Positions 1-11,228 are shown, numbered from the stretch's first letter. The stretch: 64,000 nt of DNA from Nageia nagi (GCA_050084985.1 JBITNC010000001.1:9238001-9302000), one strand, 5' to 3'. Made by a program: numbers and translations. The notes: a model not told the origin generated them from the sequence alone.

Positions 1-1242
1 GTATCTAACTCGACAAATTTCATGATAATGTCATCAGGCGTTTCTTAGTAGGCCCAGTGCAGATAGACAATCCAACATGAAAAGGAGCCTGATTTCTTGT
101 ACCAGGCCTGATATTCTTCATGGTGACGTCAACACCTGACTTTGAAAAGCTTGGGGCAGAATCAGTTGAGGGCTAGATACAAAGAGTAGGTCTGATATCT
201 CACCGGGGGTTGTTCAAATTTGATCCAAGAATTCTAGAAAGTCATGCCTACATGTCGACATCAACACTGCATCTTCCTTGTGGTATCATTGCATTGGTTG
301 AATTTGAATGGTGTAATTCAAAGGATGATTCAGACGCCGATGTTGCAAGGAGAGTCATATAGGAGCCGGGTTATGAGAGCCGGAAGTGTGCAAAATGAAC
401 ATTTGAAGTACTAGAATTGCAGAGCCGTCACTTCAGTAAATCTGATGGAAGATTTGCTTGCAGAATGAGAAATGATAGATCCAAGGCAACATCAGCTCTG
501 AAGGTACTATGAATCTGATCAAATGACATGCAACAGAAAGGAGAATTTCAAAATCTGTCCTTGATAAGACAAGTAGTGTCAAGCCTTATTTCTAAATGGA
601 TTATCTTTCTTGCTGAACTGATATAAAAATCATTGAAAGAAACATAAGCAAGATTGCTGGCTTTATCACATCAAAACCAAGATTAAACAACTTTCAAATG
701 TATTTTAACCATAGATTCAGCTGAAAAGACAAAAATATGCAAATGAAGAAATGACTGAATTAAAGATTCTGCCCAAAACCAAATCTGCGAAAACTGTCAT
801 AACTCAGTGAAAGTGCTGCTATCTGTCATCTCATTCCTCTACATATATCATAAATCTTCCGCAAATGTTCATATCATATCCAGATTCATCCATTTAAGTT
901 TTCCTTCAACAACCTTTCCGTCCATCCGTTATGTCACCCCAAAAGAGCAAACAATGTAGGAAATATGTTCTACAACTCCTAATGCTCTTTCATCCAGATC
1001 CAAGCCAAGGGAAGGATTTAAAAGGATATGTATAATCCTTACATCTCTATGACGTATGCCCCATCCCTAAACCTCATGGCATCCTTTTTTCAGGAGATCT
1101 TCTAGGTACTGGAAGCCCCATCCCTAGTCGTCCTGGCATCCTTCACTATACTCCCTTGCCGTTAATGTAGGCTTTTCACTAGCAAGCTTATGAGCCTTCA
1201 AAACATTCTGAAGCTATGATAAAATCTTGATAAAATAAACAA
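1..1242. other. No recognisable gene
   Basis: I find no open frame with family resemblance on either strand. The only structure seen is an imperfect short duplication around the words CCATCCCTA and GGCATCCTT near 1059-1086 and 1116-1142. It may be decayed repeat or untranslated DNA. Confidence 0.5.
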
Positions 1243-1472
1243 GGAGAAATGAAAAACATATATTACATCAATACAACATTCATAAATAGAGGAAAAAGTG
1301 GCTTATCACTTCACCTTTCTCAAGAGACTCTTTAATTGCCTAAAGACTCAACAACTTCATCTTACTATGACCTTTGGAATTCCTCCAATACATAAATCCG
1401 AAAATACATAAATAACACCTAAATCTAATTATTTACATTCAACCTTAATCCCTAAGGATTAGGTTTCCAACA
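1243..1472 (-). repeat. 3' LTR of small element (truncated)
   Basis: It matches 2441-2657 nearly base for base apart from scattered substitutions, for example the shared words CATAAATAGAGGAAAAAGTG and ATCCGAAAATACATAAATAA. About 45-60 bp of the outer end is missing compared with the right copy. Confidence 0.8.
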
Positions 1473-1534
1473 TTCCCCCTTAATCCGAAAGGGATTAAGA
1501 AAGAAATAAAAAGATGTGCCCCAAAAGATTTAAA

Positions 1535-1622
1535 TGATTGGTAACAATTTTAAATATTAAAAGTTTAAATATTTAAATATAATAAAATTTAAATTTTAAA
1601 ACATTTAAATTTAAATATTGTA
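1535..1622. repeat. AT-only low-complexity tract
   Basis: The tract is almost pure A/T and built from TTTAAAT-type words, inside the small LTR element next to its polypurine tract. No function is evident. Confidence 0.7.
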
Positions 1623-2390
1623 AGCGGTTACAAAATAAATGATTAGGTTGGCGGCAAGGCAGGGATTGTGTTTTGAATATATCATGCAACCTAATCTCAC
1701 TCGATAATTTCTATAAAACGGTGGATGCCGTGAGGAAAGCAGGTGAGTCGATGGACAACATTGGGTGCGGTTGATGGGATTCAGATCTGAGCAATAGGAG
1801 GGAAACACCAAATTGGAGGGTCAACACGCATTGAATAGGTTTTTCTGATTCCACACGATGTAGAAGAAGCCACCAGCAAAAGAATATTACATTTTTCACA
1901 AATAGCTTCTACTTCCAACCATAATAGATTTTTTCTGAGCTTCTTCACAATCCAAAAATGAAACAACCACTCTAGTGCATGAAAGAGAGGCAAATTTGCA
2001 ACTTGGGTTGAGATGGCATTGCTATCAGAACATTAGCCATAAAACAACCCAACATTCACCACCAAAAAAGGCATACAGTAGGAAGAATAACAACAATTTC
2101 ACCCATGAAGAAGGAAGAGGAGAACCCCATGAACAACAGATGATATAATTTGTGCAGCTCCTAAAAACTTAACTGTACAAATTTAATGGAAATGGGTATC
2201 TAGAACTTTTCACAGAATGGAAAATGGATAACCATATTAAAAGTTATGCACAAAAATGGAAAATTGGAGTCTACTCGAATTTGCAAGAAAAACTCACATG
2301 GAGAATGAAGAAATGCACAAAGTAAGCTCTTAGCATGGTGTAGCAAAGGTTGTTAGTCTTTTGTTAGGCATAGCCAATCTCTGATACCAC

Positions 2391-2657
2391 TGTAAGACCC
2401 ACTCTTAGGTTTGCAAATCCAAATTCTATTAACTCCAAAATTCATGTATTATATCAATACAACATTCATAAATAGAGGAAAAAGTGCTTATCACTTCACC
2501 TTCCTCAAGAGACTCTTTAATTGCCTAAAGACTCTACAACTTCATCTTACTATGACTTTTGGAAGTCTTTCAATACACAAATCCGAAAATACATAAATAA
2601 CATCTAAATCTAATTATTTACATTCAGCCTTAATCCCTATGGATTAGGTTTCCAACA
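2391..2657 (-). repeat. 5' LTR of small element
   Basis: This is the full-looking 267 bp LTR with TG/CA ends. On the minus strand it begins TGTTGGAAACC and ends TCTTACA, directly abutting the primer-binding site at 2379-2390. Confidence 0.8.
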
Positions 2658-3593
2658 GGAGGTGGCAACGCAGGAATGATCTTCTCATCAATATTTTGCT
2701 AGACAGTAGCCAAGGTATTTGTCTATTTTCCACTCCATTTTTCCTTTCTTTTGTCTTCACCATCTACTTATTTTGACTCCATTCCTTTTTGTCACAAGGA
2801 TACCATATATCAATGTGCAACCACTCAAATTATTTCCAGACTCTGCGACTTGGCATTCTAGATCTCAGACACATTATTTGATCATGGGTTTTGTATTTTT
2901 AGGTTAGGAATAGAGTATTTCAGGTCTCGGAAACATTATTTGATCAGAGATTTGAAACTTGATCTGTCATATCAGAGTTTGTTTGTATGATTATTTCTAT
3001 GGGCATTCTAATTCTGATTTTGAAAAATCAATATGATGGTATGCCCTTTGTTTATTGTCTCTTTGTGTCTTTGAAATGAATGGACATGCATTATGCAATA
3101 TTACATTATTTGAATGTTGTATGATGGCCTTCTTTTTCAATAGTTTCACGCTTTCATTACATTAATTGAATGAATGATGTTGGGATGTTGCATGTTTCTG
3201 TTTGTGTTTCCGTTCATGACTCCATATGCCCAATGGAACAGGCACCAATCTTATGTATAGCTAAATAACTAATGTTTGTTGTTTAGATCATTCTCACACA
3301 TAAATCCATTTTATTTTGTTGTTTTTACTGGCTAGTTTTTGGCTATATCACAAATCTCAATAGAAGATTGATTTAGGGTTACATTCCCAGGCATTTATAG
3401 TAGAATATCTAGAATTGTCATCGGGCAATCTATGATAAGCCTGAAAAAGAGGTTATAGCCAGATAATTCCATACTTTTGTTGTCACTAGGGAGAGTCAAC
3501 AACTCGTGACACTAGCTTCAAGCTTTAGCCACAAATTAAAGGGGTGTTAACTCTTGTCACAACAAAACCATATATGGGATTTGGTTCCAAAAA
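2658..3593. other. No gene seen
   Basis: No coding resemblance on either strand. A short imperfect repeat about 58-60 bp apart (words ACATTATTTGATCA near 2868 and 2930) is the only structure. Confidence 0.5.
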
Positions 3594-4174
3594 CTAATTG
3601 CAACTTTGATGGTAATATGGATAAATGCAAGGCACACCTTGTGACAAAGGGCTATTCACAAGTTGAAGGAGTTGACTATAATGATATCTTTGTCTAAGTA
3701 GCATGATTAGATTCCATTCGCTTGGTATCAACTATTGCAGTTGTTAAGGATGGGAAGTTCACCAAATGGATGTAAAGAACACTTTCCTTAATAGGGATTT
3801 GTGTGAAGAAATCTATATGGAGAAACCTCTAGGATTTGAAAAGGATGGTCCGATTCACTTTGTATTCAAGCTTGAGAAGTCACAATATGGTTTAAAAGAA
3901 GCTTCAAGAGCATGGTGTGCTGAGATGGATACATTTATGATCAAGTTGGGCTTCATGAGGTGCGAGAATTTAACCTCTACAATAAAGAAAGGAATGGTTT
4001 GTATTATTCATTACCTTTTAAATTGATGACTAACTTACTATAGTGGATTCTCCACAAGAAATCAAGGTGTTCAAGAAGAGATTGAATGGAACTTTTGAGA
4101 TGAAAAATATGGAATTTGGCCATTATTTCCTTGGATTGCAAGTCACTTAGTTAAAAGGAGGTGTTTCTCTTTTA
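3594..4174 (+). pseudogene. Copia reverse transcriptase, 5' part (split)
   Basis: This frame matches the Ty1/copia reverse transcriptase (RVT_2). Recognisable stretches are the LVTKGYSQVEGVDYNDIF region near 3640, EEIYMEKPLGF near 3800, QYGLKEASRAW near 3885 and HYFLGLQVT near 4120. The reading is broken by several stops, for example at about 3697 and 3709, so it cannot make a polymerase. The match stops at GVSLL (about 4174). It resumes at 17394, where the expected next residues of the same enzyme appear, so the two pieces are one gene split by a 13.2 kb insertion. Upstream of about 3590 the match is lost. Confidence 0.85.
4164..4174. repeat. Left target-site duplication of LINE insertion
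   Basis: TTTCTCTTTTA here and TTTCTCTTTA at 17394-17403 bracket the inserted DNA within the copia gene. Length and position fit a LINE target-site duplication with one T indel. Confidence 0.6.
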
Positions 4175-4541
4175 GGACAACAATCCCACCCAGAGTTCGA
4201 TGAGGTTATGCAACAATATCCACCTTGGAGAGACAATGCATCCGGTTGCACTTATAGGACTTTCTATCCAAGTTAGAGCTCTTTCAGATCCTAGTCATAC
4301 CCACAATATTATATGGAGCTAATGTTTGGGGATCCAACTTGAGAGCAATAGATCGGACCATGTTAGAGAGGATCTTGGTCACTACTTTGTCTCGGTCCAT
4401 TCAGAGTAAGAGGATGGTCCCTCACCTTATCATATTTGCAGAGTTTTATTGCCAACCTCATCAAGTGTGGGCCATTGCTTCCATAGTCCTCTTCCTCCAT
4501 CGCCTTTAGAGTCTATCCGATTGCGAGGGCCTTATTGCTAG
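4175..4541 (+). pseudogene. LINE ORF2 thumb-region fragment
   Basis: In the frame through 4258-4510 the translation contains VIPTILYGANVWGSNL followed by a leucine-rich segment. This is the pattern downstream of many LINE reverse transcriptase domains, where LYG-x-E/N-xWG precedes a glutamate-rich helix. The frame meets a stop near 4507 and runs to the GCTAG copied by solo LTR GL1. It continues at 9657. The family is different from the L1-type LINE at 44-49 kb. The assignment is by motif pattern only. Confidence 0.55.
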
Positions 4542-4612
4542 TGTTGGGATGGAAACCTTTCCCACTCGCCTATGATCGCCTGCACACGATCACGAAGGGG
4601 AAAGCACTCAGC

Positions 4613-4668
4613 ATTTAGGTGAGATAGCGTAACTTACCTCCTCTTGAAAGGACTGAAACCCCAAGGTT
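4613..4668 (-). repeat. Conserved LTR edge block (GL1 copy)
   Basis: The plus-strand words GCGTAACTTACC and AAAGGACTGAAACCCCAAGG recur as variants near the same end of every giant LTR: GL2 (inverted, 16731-16800), GL3 (25900-25945), GL4 (33320-33370) and the Tat LTRs (50633-50672, 60943-60988). It lies about 60-110 bp from the 3' end of the LTR in element sense, so it probably belongs to R/U5. Confidence 0.65.
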
Positions 4669-5498
4669 TGTTCGCGTTCCCTTTGAAGTAGCACAATTTT
4701 ATATATGATTAGGGGAATGAACTCAACTAGTTTGGATGGAGGTAGAGGCTATTAACTCACGTTTTTTTTAGGGACGAGGTGTTTTTGCGATGATTGAAAG
4801 TTGCTCTGGTTTTGTAAAAAAAGAATGCAGGAAAGATAAAAATAAGCAAATAAAACAAAGAAAAAGGCGAAAATGATCCAATACAGGTTAGATCACAGGG
4901 TGACTGTCACAACAAAGCATTGTCTAAAATGAGATGTTTTCTAATTGATTAAGAAGTTCTCATTCATTCAATCTAGTTCAAGGTGAATAACTATTGTCCA
5001 ATCAACTTTGAATCTAGAGCGAGAGGCAAGATCAATTGTTGGTACTCCGCGAACGGGATTGATACAATCGAAGAAACTTAGCGTGGGATGCATGCTTTGG
5101 AACCAAGTTTGAACGAAAGCTTAAAATAGGATATAGAAAAGAAACAACTTCAGAATACATTTGTTTAAATATGGAAGAGGCAAAAGGTGGCAAACTTAGA
5201 GCAATTCAAATATTTTTTAAAGTTTGAACAACAATTTTTTCCTAAAACTCTCAAGTTTTCAAGGAAAGAAACGAAAATATTTGAATCATGTAAGAAGACC
5301 ACAAAATGAAACCCATTCACCACTCCAAGTATGACAAATCTCTTGAGAAAATAAGCAACCACTTTGCATTACCTTGTAAAAGAGTTACAGAAAAGTTTCC
5401 ACAATTTTCTCCTTTTACAAAAAATTGGAATTTGTTCTCAAAATTTTCATTCCTTGAAAAGTTCCAAACTTTCATTCTACATAAAAGTGACCCCATGG

Positions 5499-5511
5499 GG
5501 TCTATTTATAG
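5499..5511 (-). promoter_or_regulatory. TATA box P2 in GL1
   Basis: The minus strand reads CTATAAATAGACC, a near-ideal plant TATA box, about 950 bp before the 3' end of the LTR in element sense and downstream of the LTR-internal ORF. GL3 has CTATAAATAAACC at the matching place. Confidence 0.6.
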
Positions 5512-5584
5512 AATTTCTAAGGTTTCGAAGTGTTGCCCTAATTCTATAAAAAAATATTAAAATATTACATATTTGCCTCCTATG

Positions 5585-5690
5585 ACTAAGTCAGCTGAGT
5601 TTTGGTGCTCTATTTGCCAAGCTGATTGATCAAGAGAGCAGGGTTAGTCGAGTTTTGGTGCTCAACTTTTCCTGCTGATTGATTTACAAA
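5585..5690 (-). repeat. 57-bp tandem pair after the GL1 ORF
   Basis: Two copies share the words GAGTTTTGGTGCTC and GCTGATTGATT about 57 bp apart, directly downstream of the LTR-internal ORF. GL4 has a similar pair (34326-34420) and the Tat LTR has a hairpin at the matching position. Confidence 0.55.
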
Positions 5691-6439
5691 AGTTTTGAAT
5701 ATGACAAAAATTATGGTGGTTGACTTGCAGTTTGCACATGTGAAGCCTTCCTCGAAGTTGGTGCCCACGAAGATTTCTCTTGCCTCTATTGATATGACGT
5801 ATGAAGTTGACAAACTCCTTTCGTAATCTTTGATCATTTTCTTTCCTTGTTATTCGACACAGCATGCTGATAATGGTAGAGATTATAAGATAGAAATTTG
5901 TTCTCTTTTGTTGGCTTAAGGCCTTTGCCTTAAAATCTTTGCATTCATCAACCAACCAGTCTTTGATTAGATTCCCTAGCTTTGTCATTCTATTGAAGAA
6001 TTTGATGAAGTTTGTCATGGTGAATATGATGCCCTCGTTACTCCATGCAAACGTGTTCTCTATTCCCTCCATTGTGAAGTTTGGTATTTGGACACCATTA
6101 GTATCACAAAGTTCTTTGAATTTCTTCTTTGTGTTGTAGTATATGGCTACCTCGAGGCTGAACTCTATGAATGGAGCGGTGTACAGGATCATGGAGGCCT
6201 CAATGACTTTGGACTGAGTGAGAATGTCGTTGAGCAGTTGTCCAGGTGGGATTTGGGCCATCTTCTCTAATGTCTTGACTGGGTTAGTGTGTGTCCAATT
6301 TGTATCTCTGATTTGACTGAGGCCATCGACAAGTACGACCGTGGGGAAAGAAGTCTTGCCCCTCTTTCTCAATGGTGATTAGGCTATCCTTCATGATCTT
6401 CTTTATCCGGAGTTCCTTGTTCCTCTTAGCAATGCTCAT
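5662..6439 (-). pseudogene. LTR-internal ORF, GL1 copy (unknown protein)
   Basis: A broken frame in the sense of the LTR. An ATG at 6439 opens MSIAKRNKELRIKKIMKDSL, matching the basic N-terminus of the GL4 protein. The frame then shifts near 6370, and an open stretch of 236 codons runs to 5662. It aligns by eye with GL4 over at least 130 residues: GDTDW/RDTNW, DGIEATFSW/EGIENTFAW, RPWLLEEY/KDWLVDEC and SRVTSQENDVKYRREF/CRITRKENDQRLRKEF. The spacing is conserved without large gaps, which indicates common descent as protein. No known catalytic motif, zinc finger or membrane segment is visible. The C-terminal half present in GL4 is missing. I do not recognise the family. Confidence 0.65.
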
Positions 6440-7123
6440 TCTATGAAGCTTATGGAGGACAAAAAGTTGTTAGGAGAAATACTGGGTGTATCTGGAGCAA
6501 TTTTGGAGCAAAAGTGGGATATTCGATTTTCGGGATTTTTGAAGTTCTTCGGAATCGGGAAACGAGTACATGGGTGTTGGCAAATAAATCTAGGAGGCTT
6601 GTGATCAAGTGTCGAAGAAAAATATCGAGTTTTCGGGGTCCAAATTAACTCGTTTTTTTAGCCCATGTATTCGTTTTTTTTGATAGGTTTTGGTAGCTTC
6701 GAAGCTTGGAAAGATGGGGCTGTAAAGTGGGTTTTCAAGCTTCGTTCGAGGGAAGTGAATGATGGAGGTTGTTCTCCTATATGAGGTCTATTACTTTGGT
6801 ATTCACTTCGAAGTTCATATCACTCAAAATTTGGGAATTTTTGAGCCTTGAAAAAGTGTTTTTTTGTGTTTTTTCACATTTTTGAAAATGGCCAAAAGAT
6901 GGGGGCGTCTGAAATTTGAAATTTTTTAAAAAAGTAGATTTGACCTTATGGATGGATGGAGGGTGAGATTATAAGGTTCTTGAGAAAATTTGAGATGGTT
7001 TTGAACTTTTTTGAATCTTGGAGTCAAAGTTTAAGTTTTTGAGCAAGTGCTTGAGGTTTTTTGCTCAAAAATGGTTGAATGGAGGCTCAAGGAGAGTGTT
7101 GTGGAGCAAATGAGAGGCATAGG

Positions 7124-7135
7124 GGGGTATTTACA
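7124..7135 (-). promoter_or_regulatory. TATA-like box P1 in GL1
   Basis: The minus strand reads CTGTAAATACCCC. GL4 has the intact version CTATAAATACCCC at the same relative place upstream of its ORF. It lies about 690 bp before the GL1 ORF start. Confidence 0.45.
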
Positions 7136-7239
7136 GGGTTTTTGTGTCTTATGCATGCTCCTTAGTGGGTATTTGACCTAAAAAGTGCTCTATGGATGCA
7201 TTTTGCACGTTTCTTAAGGTTTTGGATCTGTCAAACACT

Positions 7240-8560
7240 CCATAGACTTGAATATCAGCGCCTAGATTTTGAAGGCACTTTCTTTGGTCCAAATTGATAA
7301 ATTCAAAGTTTAAATATCCTTATTTTCTTCTTCCCCACCCAATCAAGTGCAAAAATTTGAGTTTTAGTGGATTTTTGAGCTTTTCCTTTGGATGTAGGCG
7401 CCATTTTTCATATTTTTGGGTACTCCAATGGCTTGCAAACCTGCGCTTGACTTTTTGAGGCATTTATAGTGGCCAAATTCGAAAATTTGCTGATCTAAAC
7501 ATGCTTAGAATGCCCTTTTGCATGCAACCATGTGAAAAAATTCGAATTTTTGCAAAATTTTTGATTCCTCTTCATGCTAGGCACTGATTTTCACTCCATT
7601 GGATTTGGAAAATTCAGCAAACCTGCGCCTAGGATTTTGGGCTAGTTCCCTTTCTCAAATTTGAAAATTTGTAAGTTTAAATGTGCTTATTTTCATGTTT
7701 TCCATGCAATTGACCCTTGAAACTTGGATTTTGAGGCAAATTTTTGAAAACTATTGTTCCTAGGTGCTAGATTTCACTCCATTGGATTTCCAATGGCATG
7801 AAAAACTGCGCCTGCCCTTTAGGTGCCTTAAAATTGCTCAAAATCCGAATTTTGCAAGTTAGGAATGGTGTTTTTGACCCAATGGACCCTTCACACTTGA
7901 GTTTTGAACAAAATTTGCAAAATATTTTTATCTTAGGCGTTAGATTTCACTCCATTGGATTTCCAATGGCATGAAAACCTGTGCTTAGCCTTTAGGTGCC
8001 TTTCCATTTCTCAAAATTGGAATTTTGTAGTTCTAAATGTGCTCAAAATGGGGGTTTCCACCTCATGGACACCTTGGGATAAAATTTTAATGCATTTTCC
8101 ACTTATCCTTCGCACCATTTTTCACTTCTATGGATTTGGAAACATTAGCAAACCTGCGCCTAGCCTTTGGAGGGTCAAAACTTGCTCAAAATCCAAATTT
8201 TCGAGACTCAAATGTGCTTACAATCATGTTTTCCTTGGTCCGAAGCACTTAAACTTGATTTTTGGTTAAAAAACATTCCATCTTGTCATTCTAGGCGCTA
8301 TTTTTCACCCCATTGGAATTGGAAAACTCTAGAAACTTGCGCCTAGCATTTTGGGGTTCTTTACTTGCTCAAAATAAAAAATTTTGAGACCTAATGTGCC
8401 TTAGAACCGTCATGTCCACTCATTCATGCATTTAGATTTCATTTACGATGCATTTTTATTTTTCTCCACTTCCTAGGCACCAAAATGCACTTCTATGGAT
8501 TTCCCATAGGCTTGAAAAACTGCGCCCAGCATTAGAGTGCCTTAGACTTGGAAATAAAAT
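7240..8560 (-). repeat. About seven 170-190 bp tandem units in GL1
   Basis: Each unit carries a word like TTCACTCCATTGGATTT, then CTGCGCCTAGC, then CTCAAAAT-rich sequence. The first word occurs near 7586, 7772, 7948, 8126, 8308 and 8490. The units are degenerate (roughly 70-85 percent by eye). They lie upstream of P1, so they are probably U3 enhancer-type repeats. Confidence 0.75.
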
Positions 8561-8799
8561 ATTTTGAGTCCTAACTATGATAGAATTCATCTTATCTCTC
8601 CGGATACGCTCTTAGACTCGAATTTCGAAACCATTTGCATTTATCTATGAGAAACATGGACCATTTCTCCCTTGGGTCTTCAATACCTTGGAAAAATGTG
8701 CTTGGGGCTAAGGGTACTCAAACTTGCATTTTTGATCCATTACGGACTCAATCTGTGCATTTCCGACCAATCCCGGTGTTTTCGAGCTTAGACTTTGTA

Positions 8800-9300
8800 T
8801 TTCAATGATTTCCGAGTTCAAACGGAGCCAAAACGATCATTTCCTCCTTTCTGGGCTCAAAGTTGTCATTTTCTGTTATATTCGGGCTCAAAGCATTCAA
8901 TTCTGCCCATTTCGGCATTTCCGGGCCCTTAGTGTGAAAAAACAACCTTTTCCGACATATTTGGCATTTTCAAGCATTTCTGGCCATTCTTGACTCAACT
9001 CGTCTTTGGTCATTTTCGAGCTTTACGAACTCAAATTGTGCAAAAACACACTTTTTTACCATACTGGCCATTTCCGGGCTCAATAGTGACCAAAACGCGC
9101 TTTTCTACCTTACTTGCCTTTTCCAGCTCTCTTAGGTCAACTTTGACAAAAATGTCCATTTTTGTCATTCTTGTCATTTTCAGGGCACCTGGACTCAAAG
9201 TTGACAAAAACACTCTTTTTTGTCACCTGGATGCCTTTGCCCCTAAATTATGCAAAAACGTGCCTTTCTATTGTGCTAAGCACCTGTGAGCTGAGTCTCT
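8800..9300 (-). repeat. Degenerate 75-80 bp repeats in GL1
   Basis: Recurrent words are TTTCCGGGCTCAA, GTGCAAAAACGC and GTCATTTT. Spacing is irregular and identity low, so copy number is uncertain (about six). Confidence 0.55.
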
Positions 9301-9644
9301 GCAAAAATGCATGCGTTCTTTCAACTTGACACTTTTGCACTTCAATGCTACAAAAACAAACCCTTTTCGCCCTGTTGGCCACTTTGTGAAAAACTCCCTT
9401 CTTGGTTGCTGTCGTGATCCAAAACCGCATTTTGCTTGATATGGCTTGAAACTGGGCCATGAATGGCTGTTGGATGCATTGAGCTACCTTGGTGCCTCTA
9501 GGGTACTTGCTTGTACTGCTTCATTACTTGGCCACTCTGATTCTTCACTTTGGTCGTCGTCTAGTCATCTTCAAGCAATGTCGTCTATTGCCTTCAAAAC
9601 AATAAGGTCCCCAAAATGCTGCATCTTGAGTTGTGTTGTGCGGG

Positions 9645-9812
9645 CACAACAGCTAGACTTCCAACGAGATCTCTATCTTCCTCAATCAACCTAACTTTCT
9701 AGGGATGTCATCGATGTTTGTTTGTCTACACAACAACTAGACTTCCAACGAGAGCTCTTCTTCCTCGATCAACCTAACTTTCTAGGGATGTCATCGATGT
9801 TTGTTTGTCTAG
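9645..9812. repeat. 84-bp tandem duplication across the GL1 edge
   Basis: Units 9645-9728 and 9729-9812 differ at a handful of positions. Both start with CACAACA, the last seven bases of GL1, followed by a TSD-like GCTAG/ACTAG. The duplication therefore seems to have occurred after GL1 inserted. Confidence 0.75.
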
Positions 9813-10289
9813 GTTAATGATATGCTTTAAAGACTTGGCTTTTCGCTGGATAGATTGCCTTCGCCCTCAAAGGGATCGACAAGGACCCTAGTAGACTCTT
9901 TATCAGCGAATCGAGAGATGATCTATAGGGCCTTCATCCAGATCACTTGGGTTTCTCCCCTATAGCCATTGACGCCCAAACTCGCACTCTATGCACATCA
10001 TTATCTTCAGATCGACATATGATTGATCCTCCCCTTGGCTACATCATCTTGCATCTATCTCTTGGATTGAGGATGTCCATTGGGCAATTTTGGGTTTTCT
10101 CCCATGAGTTGAGGATTGAGACAAACTATCACATAGCCTGGGATTTGCAAGTTTGTCACCATTTCTCTCTTGAAATTGAGTTTGAAGACCACTTCGCCTT
10201 TCAATGTTTGTTATATTACAAAATCCAAGGTTGATACCATCGTCTCTTCTAGAACTCACATTATTCATTATCTACACTCCTCCAGTACC
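9657..10289 (+). pseudogene. LINE ORF2 C-terminal region (continues 4541)
   Basis: The frame at 9947-10234 contains RMSIGQFWVFSHELRIET, then C-x2-spaced residues, EDHFAFQC and YYK. This matches the C-terminal pattern of LINE polymerases (R-x-R, SSHxLxIE, a Cys/His cluster, then E-x-HFxxxCxxY). It continues the fragment at 4175-4541 across solo LTR GL1. Joining at a single GCTAG keeps the frame as I-A-R-L-P. Several stops lie between 9700 and 9950. The 3' part is interrupted again at 10290 by GL2. Confidence 0.6.
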
Positions 10290-10539
10290 TGTTGTGCTCG
10301 CAAAACATGCCCCACATTTTTTTAATTTTGGGGATCCAATTTGGATCAGGACAGTAAAGAGAATTGTCTTGGGCGATAGAAAGTTGATTTTGAGTAGTCT
10401 AAAGAGATGATATTAGGGAACAATGCATAGAGATTACTCATGGGAGGCCCTGATGTGATTTAGAGTACATAGTCATTGGTTTTAAAGTAGTAAGGAGTCA
10501 GAGTTTGAACAAAAAAACAAAGTACAAGTTTTTGGGTCT

Positions 10540-10867
10540 CGAAAAGGCCTATGAAAGATAGCTCATTTTTAATCTTCAAAATTTGCAAAATGCAGTTTTC
10601 AAAAGGAAAATTTAAGTTCATCGGTTTGTAGAGGATCAAATGGCACACATCTTTCAAAATGAATCCTATGGGTTTGTAAGGAACATGAAATCATGCACAT
10701 TGATCAAAATTACTCTTCCTCATGGTGGGTGCACATTTTAAGAATTTGGGATATGACAAAACTTCAAAACATAAGCCAACATGCAAAATGCACTTCCAAG
10801 CATGAAAATGGCACTTTTTCAACTTTGCATTTTCAAAAAGTTAATCTTTTGGGTTTTTAGGGAATAT
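10540..10867 (+). repeat. GL2 internal repeat units
   Basis: Words such as ATGAAATCATGCACATT and GGGTGCACATTTT recur at 10685-10740 and, beyond the nested element, at 14751-14830. The units are roughly 190 bp and resemble the U3 arrays of the other giant LTRs in position. Confidence 0.55.
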
Positions 10868-11163
10868 TGAGAGAACCATAATGTTCTGTTTATTGATCAA
10901 ATGGATTACAAATATATAGTTCTGGAAGAGAACTAGTAGACAAATAGATGGTTGAGAAATATTCTTCTCATGACTCACAAATAACTATAACAAGCCAAAC
11001 CGTGTGGTTAACAAACCACTACAGGACAAATGACTCTCTATATGGTTACAACAAATCACTACAAGACAATACTACATGACATTTCACATGCTCCACAATA
11101 TTCTAATAGAATATTCTAATCTAAACAATAACACTTAACCTTAGGGAGTTAATTATTCTAACA
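10868..11163 (-). repeat. 3' LTR of C1
   Basis: 296 bp, on plus TGAGAGAACC to ATTCTAACA. It matches 14463-14745 over its whole length apart from small indels near 11101-11115. Confidence 0.85.
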
Positions 11164-11228
11164 TACTCCGCCTTGATGCTAAGGGACTCATCTATGAGTT
11201 CTTAAGCATCACCAAGTTGGAAGAAACA

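Larger units (their letters stand above)
1243..2657 (-). mobile_element. Small non-autonomous LTR element (TRIM/SMART-like)
   Basis: Two direct copies of about 220-267 bp flank 0.9 kb without a meaningful ORF. Read on the minus strand, the right copy is the 5' LTR and is followed at 2390-2379 by GTGGTATCAGAGA, a typical initiator-methionine tRNA primer-binding site. The left copy is preceded by the purine run AAGGGGGAA (1481-1473), a good polypurine tract, and starts with TGTTGGAAACC. The right LTR runs TG...CA (on plus TGTAAGACCC to TTCCAACA). The outer end of the left LTR is lost or diverged before about 1243, so no TSD could be confirmed. With 1.4 kb in total and no coding capacity it must have moved in trans, or it is a deletion derivative. 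Confidence 0.75.
4542..9651 (-). mobile_element. GL1: 5.1 kb solo giant LTR with internal ORF
   Basis: The segment starts TGTTGGGATGG and ends GCGGGCACAACA, with TG...CA ends. It is flanked by perfect GCTAG repeats (4537-4541 and 9652-9656), the signature of an LTR retrotransposon reduced to one LTR. On the minus strand the order is: LTR start, GC-richer short repeats (8800-9300), about seven 180-bp units (7240-8560), a TATA-like box (about 7130), a broken ORF (6439-5662), a second TATA box (5511-5499), and an edge block (4613-4668). The edge block is shared with the other giant LTRs. No primer-binding site or pol sequence adjoins it. It lies inside a LINE fragment. Confidence 0.8.

Noticed and set aside
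8990-9289. 99-codon plus-strand frame
   Set aside because: It is a translation of degenerate tandem repeats, antisense to the LTR, with no family features.
8800-9300. CRISPR-like regularly spaced repeats
   Set aside because: Units are degenerate and irregular, there are no unique spacers or cas genes, and they lie in a plant LTR.
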